Source of the DNA: Gilliamella sp. Choc4-2
GTDB taxonomy: Bacteria; Pseudomonadota; Gammaproteobacteria; Enterobacterales; Orbaceae
NCBI RefSeq assembly: GCF_001690355.1
Contig: NZ_LZHG01000044.1
Span: forward strand, 23,467 to 87,466
Length of the DNA: 64,000 bases
Direction: 5' to 3'
Shown here: piece by piece, positions 58,224 through 64,000 of the stretch
How the letters are laid out: each line of letters opens with the position of its first letter
Position numbering within the stretch: position 1 is the stretch's first letter
The notes under the pieces: generated by a model
Told to the model about the DNA's origin: nothing
The model's input: the letters and a program-made list of their open reading frames with translations, nothing else
Database searches by the model: none
Translations under genes and position numbers: made by a program

Positions 58224-58787
58224 ATGAATGGTTCAATAAGAATAATTGGTGGAAAATGGCGTGGGCGTAAACTGTCAGTACTTGACAAACAAGGCTTGCG
58301 CCCAACAACTGATCGGGTCAAAGAAACGCTGTTTAACTGGCTAATGCCTGTCATACATGATAGTGACTGCCTAGATTGCTTTTCTGGCAGTGGTTCACTA
58401 GGATTCGAAGCCGCTTCACGTGGAGCTAAAAGCGTTACACTACTTGAAAAAGACAAACAAGTTGCAAACCTACTCACTAAAAATAAACAGCTTATAGCTA
58501 GTCATGCTATTGATATTTACCATACCGATACATTAACATGGCTAAATAAACCAGCACAAAAACAGTTTGATATTATATTTATTGATCCGCCTTTTCATCA
58601 ATCACTAGTTGAAAAAACAGTAAGCCAACTAGAAGGTAACAACTGGTTAAAACCGTCTTCTTATATCTACATTGAAACCGAACTCACTCATAATGTAACA
58701 AGTTACATCCCCACTAACTGGCATTTGCACCGCGAAAAGGCAGCAGGTCAAGTTCAAAGTTATTTATTTATTCGAGACAATATATAA
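58224..58787 (+). CDS. rsmD: 16S rRNA (guanine(966)-N(2))-methyltransferase RsmD
   Basis: SAM-dependent methyltransferase of 187 residues (E. coli 198). IIGGKWRGRKLSVLDKQGLR and PTTDRVKETLFNWL are typical. SAM site CLDCFSGSGSLGFEAASRGA, catalytic motif IIFIDPPFH. It follows mrcA by 13 bases and overlaps the next small gene by one base. Confidence 0.95.
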   Translation: MNGSIRIIGGKWRGRKLSVLDKQGLRPTTDRVKETLFNWLMPVIHDSDCLDCFSGSGSLGFEAASRGAKSVTLLEKDKQVANLLTKNKQLIASHAIDIYHTDTLTWLNKPAQKQFDIIFIDPPFHQSLVEKTVSQLEGNNWLKPSSYIYIETELTHNVTSYIPTNWHLHREKAAGQVQSYLFIRDNI

Positions 58788-59044
58788 TGTTCATATTATT
58801 CGGTAAGATTTTCTATTCTTTTGTTTGGCTATTTTTATTATTTAATTTAATTCATCCTTTCCCAAGCCCGGCTAATGTTGTTGCTTATGTTGGCTTGCTA
58901 ATTTTTGCTATTACCCATGGCTTACAAGCATGGATGTTATATTCCACTATGACCAACCAAGAAAAAAGAGAGGACAAATTTAAAGCACTTAGACTTTTTA
59001 TTTTTGGTTTTATTGAATCACTTAGCTGGAAAAGCAAAAAATAA
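58787..59044 (+). CDS. DUF1145 (YhhL-family) small membrane protein
   Basis: Membrane protein of 85 residues with two hydrophobic helices (about 5-22 and 30-50) and a basic C-terminus. E. coli yhhL (89 residues) also follows rsmD directly. Function unknown. ATG overlaps the rsmD stop by one base. Confidence 0.8.
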   Translation: MFILFGKIFYSFVWLFLLFNLIHPFPSPANVVAYVGLLIFAITHGLQAWMLYSTMTNQEKREDKFKALRLFIFGFIESLSWKSKK

Positions 59045-59048
59045 TTAA

Positions 59049-59078
59049 AAAAAATTCTTGCGACGTTAAGAATTTTTT
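59049..59078 (+). terminator. Rho-independent terminator after rsmD-yhhL
   Basis: AAAAAATTCTT (59049-59059) pairs with AAGAATTTTTT (59068-59078) over an 8-base loop, ending in a T-run. It lies 5 bases after the small membrane gene and about 40 before tRNA-Gly. Confidence 0.8.
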
Positions 59079-59116
59079 GTATAATGCTCACCACTTCTTA
59101 TGAAGCATTCAAATAA

Positions 59117-59192
<76 letters not shown>

Positions 59193-59523
59193 ATTATCAA
59201 ATTTAACGCACCTATCAATGCACAAAAATTACCGATAAATAATACCGATTTATATTTCTAATAAAGCATGTGATTTCTTATTTTTTATTGATGATTTTTA
59301 TACAATCTACTTACCTGTTACTCTATTATTTATCCAATACTTCTCGTATCAATTTACCTAACTATTTGAATAGCTGAATAAAGAGATATAATTAAATAGC
59401 ATTATTATTTGAAAGCAAAATTAAACTGACTAAATATCAGAATAAACCATATACACTTAAAACGGCAATGACTCTTTCTTATTAGTCGCTATTAAAAATA
59501 GTATTAGTTGCCTACTTACTAAA
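59193..59523. other. Intergenic sequence after tRNA-Gly
   Basis: About 330 AT-rich bases. No gene, no direct repeat of the tRNA 3' end, and no integrase were seen. Confidence 0.5.
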
Positions 59524-59885
59524 TTATTTACTGCTGACTATTTCCATTTTATTTTTACGAAAAGGGTGATAACTGCCAAAGATAAACTCATTTCCTCTAT
59601 CAGAATGAAATAACCTAACCGACTTTAAGTTAATGGGAATTTGACTAATTACGCCCAAAACAAGTTGAGCATTCTGATATTATTATCTCGACTACTACAA
59701 TTATCTTGAGCGGTAAACCTACCATTGTTTTGGTATGGCTTTATTTACCTATCTAATGCTGATTTAGTCAGCCCACACTGATCAACTACATCAACATGTT
59801 TTTACCTCTTTGATACCGCATTACCTTATCTTTTTAAACTCATGAGTAAAATTACGTTTTCTCTTCTTGAAATATACTTTGTCAT
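59524..59885 (-). pseudogene. Decayed, internally deleted IS3-family transposase
   Basis: Minus-strand fragments: an OrfA-like start with KKRKRNFTHEFKK, then in another frame HVDVVDQCGLTKSALDR and IKPYQNNG, and finally an OrfB-like end KSVRLFHSDRGNEFIFGSYH followed by PFRKNKMEIVSSK and a stop at 59524. OrfA and the tail of OrfB are joined with most of OrfB missing, and several stops break the frames. It is a different remnant from the one at 34236. Confidence 0.72.
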
Positions 59886-60028
59886 TGTTGGTTCCTTCTT
59901 ATTTTTCATTTATCATAACAACGACCTTATAAAACGAGTACTAATTAGTGTAGTCTATCCAATGATTCAAACTACGCTAACATCAGAAAATCAAAATCCA
60001 ATACAAATTGCATAAGCAGGGAATAAAT

Positions 60029-60910
60029 ATGGCATATATGTTACTTACATTAGCGGCTTGCTTTTGGGGCGGTAATTATGTAGTTGGGCATATTCTAATG
60101 GCTAACGCTGACCCAATAGTACTTTCAGAGGGGCGCTGGGCTATAACCGCCTTATTATTATTCTTGTTATATCACAAACAAGTTATCAATGATTTTTCCA
60201 GAATTAGAAAATCCATAAAATCCACATTATTACTCTCTCTTTTTGGGCAAGTATTATTTCCCGTTACACTTTATATCGGTTTACAATACACAACCTCTTT
60301 AAATGCTGCTATTTATATGTCTGCAACACCAGCAATGGTATTGGCTATAAACAAACTGGTGTTTAACGAGCATATTTCAAAAAATAATATTTTAGGTGTT
60401 TTATTAAGTTCTTTAGGGGTTATTTATTTAATCTTTAAGGGGGATTTGAACCACATAGAAATGCTAAAAAACCTTAACATAGGGGATTTATGGGCAATGG
60501 GGTCAGCGATAAGCTGGGCTTTTTATTGTTCTTTTTTAAGAAAAAAAGATAAAACCATTCCCAATAATGTATTTGTAACGGTAAGTTCTTTACTAGGGGC
60601 ATTAATATTATTACCGATTTGCATTCTTTATTTTATTTTCTTTCCTGTTACAAACTTTAGCCCTTATTGGCAATCTAATTTTATTTTAGGTCTATTGTAT
60701 TTGATATTCTTTCCATCATGGCTGGCTTACTTATTTTGGAATAAAGGTATTATGGAAATTGGTGCGACACGTGGTGAGATTTATACTCATTTAATACCAC
60801 TTTCAGGAGGGATATTTAGCATGATATTTTTGAATGTAAGTATAAGCTGGTTTCATATAATAAGTGCGATTTTAATTATGATGGGGATAATCCTTTGCTC
60901 TAAGAAATAA
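60029..60910 (+). CDS. EamA/DMT-family transporter
   Basis: Inner-membrane protein of 293 residues with about ten helices and two EamA repeats (the first beginning LLTLAACFWGGNYVVGHILM, the second near GDLWAMGSAISWAFYCSFLR). Family members export metabolites or amino acids; the substrate cannot be told. I chose the ATG at 60029, preceded by CAGGGA 7 bases upstream; an in-frame ATG at 60008 would add seven residues before the membrane start. It lies just after the IS remnant. Confidence 0.85.
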   Translation: MAYMLLTLAACFWGGNYVVGHILMANADPIVLSEGRWAITALLLFLLYHKQVINDFSRIRKSIKSTLLLSLFGQVLFPVTLYIGLQYTTSLNAAIYMSATPAMVLAINKLVFNEHISKNNILGVLLSSLGVIYLIFKGDLNHIEMLKNLNIGDLWAMGSAISWAFYCSFLRKKDKTIPNNVFVTVSSLLGALILLPICILYFIFFPVTNFSPYWQSNFILGLLYLIFFPSWLAYLFWNKGIMEIGATRGEIYTHLIPLSGGIFSMIFLNVSISWFHIISAILIMMGIILCSKK

Positions 60911-61095
60911 CATGCAATTTTTGCTTAAACAAATTTAAAATCGATCTTTTATATATCCTAAAATGATTAATAATTAATCCTAATAATTATTTAAATCAAT
61001 ATATAAAAAAACATTATAATTTTAATTATTTTGTATAAACATAATATTAAAGTGTGATACTGTCTCACTTTTAGATTAATAAATACGGAAATATT

Positions 61096-62334
61096 ATGTC
61101 TCGCCCATCTCACCCTTTGGTTCGTTTATACTTTAAAGTAGGATTGATACCGCAAATTATGTTGGGTTTAATCTTTGGTATTATTCTTGCTGCGGTATCA
61201 AAGGAAACCGCATTACATATGTCTTTATTAGGTGACTTATTTATTAATGCGTTAAAATCAGTTGCCCCTATTTTGGTTCTCATCTTAGTCATTGCTTCCA
61301 TATCAAATCATCAACATGGTAAACAAGCGAATATAAAACCCTTAATTATGCTTTATTTTGCAGGAATGGTACTAGCAGCTTTATTAGCGACAATCGCAAG
61401 CTTTTTATTTCCTTCGCAGATTTCATTGGGTGATACATTGGAAAATTTGACACTAACACCACCTAATGGCATATCAGCGGTATTAAAAACATTATTAGAA
61501 AAAATGATCGACAACCCAGTTAATGCCCTTATAAAGGCAAACTATATAGGCTTAATTATTTGGGGTGTTGGCATTGGTTTAGCGCTCAGGCACTCAAGTG
61601 AAACAACCAAAACTATGATGAATGACCTATCCTATGCTATTTCATTTATTGTAAGAATAATCATCCGTTTTGCACCTTTAGGTGTGTTTGGTTTAGTTGC
61701 ATCAACACTGGCAGAAACAGGATTTGGTGAATTACTAAAATATGCACACTTATTGGTTGTATTGGTTTCTTGTATGCTGATTGTTGCCTTAATGATTAAC
61801 CCATTATTAGCGTTTTTAGTCATGCGTAAAAACCCTTATCCACTGGTGTTTACATCATTAAAAGAAAGTGCGATTCCTGCCTTCTTTACGCGTAGCTCTG
61901 CGGCGAATATTCCTGTAAATATTGAAATCTGCAAAAAATATAAAATGGATAAAGATACATATACAGTTGCTGTACCATTAGGCGCAGCCATTAATATGTC
62001 GGGTGCTGCTGTAACTATAACGGTTTTAACTTTAGCAACGGTCAACTCAATGCCAGCTAGTGCAGGCATACAGGTTGATATCTATTCCGCATTATTATTG
62101 TGTATTATCTCCTCTATTTGTGCTTGTGGCGCATCAGGCATTGCAGGCGGTTCATTGCTGCTTATACCTGTAGCATGCAGTATGTTTGGCATTCCTAACG
62201 AAATTTCAGCCAAAGTTATAGGAATTGGTATTGCAATAGGTGTTATTCAAGATTCCGTTGAAACAGCGCTGAACTCCTCAAGCGATGTCGTGTTTATCGG
62301 CGCAGTTTCATCTGCTTCGCAAAAAAATAGTTAG
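61096..62334 (+). CDS. sstT: Serine/threonine:sodium symporter SstT
   Basis: Dicarboxylate/amino acid:cation symporter family, 412 residues (E. coli SstT 414). Conserved stretches are SIANHQHGK-type near residue 75 (here [15 protein letters not shown]), [37 protein letters not shown] and [17 protein letters not shown]. It imports serine and threonine with Na+. A perfect terminator follows. Together with dsdXA it suggests attention to serine uptake. Confidence 0.94.
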   Translation: MSRPSHPLVRLYFKVGLIPQIMLGLIFGIILAAVSKETALHMSLLGDLFINALKSVAPILVLILVIASISNHQHGKQANIKPLIMLYFAGMVLAALLATIASFLFPSQISLGDTLENLTLTPPNGISAVLKTLLEKMIDNPVNALIKANYIGLIIWGVGIGLALRHSSETTKTMMNDLSYAISFIVRIIIRFAPLGVFGLVASTLAETGFGELLKYAHLLVVLVSCMLIVALMINPLLAFLVMRKNPYPLVFTSLKESAIPAFFTRSSAANIPVNIEICKKYKMDKDTYTVAVPLGAAINMSGAAVTITVLTLATVNSMPASAGIQVDIYSALLLCIISSICACGASGIAGGSLLLIPVACSMFGIPNEISAKVIGIGIAIGVIQDSVETALNSSSDVVFIGAVSSASQKNS

Positions 62335-62423
62335 AGGCTAATAAATTCTAATAGCAACAAGTTGGTTATTAGAAATAAACCTTAATTTAAACTTAGCATT
62401 TTAACTTCATCTTTTACACAACA

Positions 62424-62460
62424 AAACATGATGATCACAAGATCATCATGTTTATATTTT
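62424..62460 (+). terminator. Rho-independent terminator after sstT
   Basis: Perfect 13-bp stem: AAACATGATGATC (62424-62436) with GATCATCATGTTT (62441-62453), ACAA tetraloop, then a T-rich tail. It lies 90 bases after sstT and 50 before acuI. Confidence 0.88.
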
Positions 62461-62511
62461 TAGCCTATTGAATGATCTCTAGGCTTCAGATCCAATTTAC
62501 AAGGGGTAGCT

Positions 62512-63507
62512 ATGTCATTTAACGCCATTATTTTAGAAAAAAAGGATATGAATGTTTTTAGCTGTTCACTAAAAACAATTAACAAACAACAACTTTTATC
62601 CCAACAAGGCGATACATTAATCAAAGTGGCCTATTCAAGTATTAACTATAAAGATGCGCTAGCTTTAACTCATAAAAGCCCTATTGTTAGGCAGTGGCCA
62701 ATGGTACCCGGTATTGACGGAGTTGGCACAGTTGTCGAGTGTACAAGCGGTCGCTACCAATCTGGTGATAACGTTATATTAAATGGTTGGGGATGTGGAG
62801 AAACCCATTGGGGAAGTTTAGCTCAATATGCTTATTTAAAATCTGACTGGCTTATCCCTTTACCTAAAAATATTACCCCTTATCAATCCATGGTGATTGG
62901 CACTGCTGGTTATACTGCAGCGTTGTGTGTAAAACGTCTTATGGATTTTGGTATAAAACCACAAGACGGCATGATTTTAGTCACAGGTGCAAGTGGCGGT
63001 GTTGGTTCAATTGCTATCGCCTTACTGACTAAATTAGGTTATCAAGTCACGGCATCCACCAATAAAATGAATGAAAAACCTTACCTACAACAACTTGGCG
63101 CAGTTAATATTATTGATAGTCAAACATTAAAAAAAGCAGGTAAACCACTACAAAAAGAGCAATGGTCTGGAGCAATAGACACCGTTGGTTCATACACATT
63201 AGCCAATATCTGTGCACAAACAAAGTATAATGGTCTTGTTGCTTGTTGTGGGCTTGCTCAAGGTATGGATTTTCCAGCTACTGTTGCGCCATTTATATTA
63301 CGTGGCATAACCTTAGCAGGGATTGATAGTGTTATGGCCAATTACCACAAACGCTTAGAAGCATGGAATCTATTATCACAATATCTTGATAATCAAAGTT
63401 TATCTTACATTGGTAAAACCATTACCCTAAATCAATGTGCTGATATCGCTCAAAAAATGATAGCAGGAAAAATAAAAGGACGATTTGTGGTTGATGTCAA
63501 TAAATAG
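62512..63507 (+). CDS. acuI: Acrylyl-CoA reductase (NADPH) AcuI/YhdH
   Basis: Zinc-independent MDR-superfamily oxidoreductase of 331 residues (E. coli AcuI/YhdH 324). YSSINYKDALALTHKSPIV, GWGCGETHWGSLAQYA, NADPH motif VTGASGGVGSIAIALL and WSGAIDTVGSYTLA match AcuI. It detoxifies acryloyl-CoA to propionyl-CoA. The leader AAGGGGTAGCT is a strong ribosome site. It has its own transcription unit between two terminator-like elements. Confidence 0.93.
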   Translation: MSFNAIILEKKDMNVFSCSLKTINKQQLLSQQGDTLIKVAYSSINYKDALALTHKSPIVRQWPMVPGIDGVGTVVECTSGRYQSGDNVILNGWGCGETHWGSLAQYAYLKSDWLIPLPKNITPYQSMVIGTAGYTAALCVKRLMDFGIKPQDGMILVTGASGGVGSIAIALLTKLGYQVTASTNKMNEKPYLQQLGAVNIIDSQTLKKAGKPLQKEQWSGAIDTVGSYTLANICAQTKYNGLVACCGLAQGMDFPATVAPFILRGITLAGIDSVMANYHKRLEAWNLLSQYLDNQSLSYIGKTITLNQCADIAQKMIAGKIKGRFVVDVNK

Positions 63508-63566
63508 CCTTGCTATTTGCAGCCGACAATACCATGAACTAATTAAAACCCAACGAGACCAAATGT

Positions 63567-63586
63567 ACCGCTTTTGGCAAAGCGGT
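63567..63586. terminator. Possible terminator after acuI
   Basis: ACCGCTTT (63567-63574) pairs perfectly with AAAGCGGT (63579-63586) around a four-base loop. The downstream sequence is TATTATTCTCC, only moderately T-rich. It lies 60 bases after the acuI stop and 50 before the convergent gene stop. Confidence 0.5.
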
Positions 63587-63635
63587 TATTATTCTCCTGC
63601 TCTCACATGCACATAAAAAATAATATCTGTTCACC

Positions 63636-64000
63636 TTAGTTATGCTTAATGTGATGCTTCTGTTTAATTTCAGCGAGCTCTTCTTGCGATGTGGCATTAA
63701 ACGCTTCTACCATCCATTCGGGCCAGCCTTGTCCTTTAATAATTTTGTCTTTAAATTGGGTTTCTTGTTCCCATTTGTATTTGCCGTCGTTTAGACCGGC
63801 TAATTTGTTCGCGCACATAAAGTTATTAACCCAACCCCAAACCAAATAACTGCCTATGCCAGCACGTAATGGGTCTAACAAGATATGGTCGATTGTTTTA
63901 TGGGTATTTGGTTTGCACACCATTAATATAGTGGTGTTGAGTGAGTAGCGTGAAAAATTATGCACCACCACCCCTTGTAAATGGGCCCAGTCATATTCTT
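63636..64000 (-). CDS. Unknown protein, 5' end outside the window
   Basis: The minus-strand frame is open from its stop at 63636 to the window edge, so the start lies beyond 64000. The visible 121 residues begin EYDWAHLQGVVVHNFSRYSL and include LLDPLRAGIGSYLVWGWVNN and KGQGWPEWMVEAFNATSQEE, ending in a basic tail (IKQKHHIKHN). It is Trp-rich, and its base composition is clearly less AT-rich than its neighbours, which may indicate transfer. I do not recognise the family. Confidence 0.6.
   Translation of the reverse strand, partial: EYDWAHLQGVVVHNFSRYSLNTTILMVCKPNTHKTIDHILLDPLRAGIGSYLVWGWVNNFMCANKLAGLNDGKYKWEQETQFKDKIIKGQGWPEWMVEAFNATSQEELAEIKQKHHIKHN

Overview
The window is AT-rich DNA from a gammaproteobacterium. 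Most housekeeping genes read like close relatives of Escherichia coli genes (dsdXA, glnK-amtB, purEK, uvrB, lpxH-ppiB, folD, grxA, tsaB-yoaA, hinT-lpoB-nagZ, mrcA, rsmD, sstT, acuI). The strong A+T bias, mixed enteric and Pasteurella-like gene order, many decayed insertion sequences and a large glycosyltransferase block suggest an Orbaceae-type gut symbiont such as Gilliamella. That assignment is inference; there is no rRNA in the window.

Layout. Positions 1-3600 hold the D-serine permease/dehydratase pair dsdXA and an orphan hypothetical gene. 3670-5400 is glnK-amtB behind a near-perfect sigma-54 promoter. 5600-8700 is a purE-purK-dgt operon. 9000-11300 is a decayed ORF plus uvrB. 11700-15860 is molybdate transport: modF opposite modABC, with a ModC that has lost its C-terminal regulatory domain. 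15830-18750 is lpxH-ppiB-folD plus a YggN-family gene. 19020-21980 is grxA and tsaB-yoaA.

22316-46152 is one long surface-glycan locus. It encodes a GT9, two GT8, a GT10 (fucosyltransferase-like), several GT2 enzymes, a DUF115-like protein, two tandem MsbA exporters, a UDP-glucose to UDP-xylose pathway (ugd, uxs) and dTDP-L-rhamnose synthesis (rfbBACD). A rotted IS3 element sits between two paralogous GT2 genes. No O-antigen flippase, polymerase, chain-length regulator or initiating transferase is visible here. The locus therefore looks like an extended lipooligosaccharide/core locus with MsbA-type export rather than a Wzy-dependent O-antigen cluster.

46220-49475 is a short TyrR-like regulator, nagZ, lpoB and hinT. 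50060-50340 is a tRNA-Lys, tRNA-Val, tRNA-Val cluster. 50440-53640 is a hof/com-type DNA-uptake operon behind a clear CRP-S (Sxy-type) site, in which the first gene is an apparent fusion of a shortened HofM/PilM to HofN/PilN. 53750-59190 holds yigL, tusA, cptA, mrcA, rsmD, a YhhL-type protein and tRNA-Gly. 59500-59900 is a second IS3 remnant. The window ends with an EamA transporter, sstT, acuI and a partial unknown gene.

I did not find a demonstrably new multi-gene system. The most interesting leads are the HofM-HofN fusion with its CRP-S site, the tandem msbA pair inside the glycan locus, the combination of UDP-xylose, rhamnose and fucosyltransferase-like functions, the ModC truncation, and the TyrR lacking an ACT domain.
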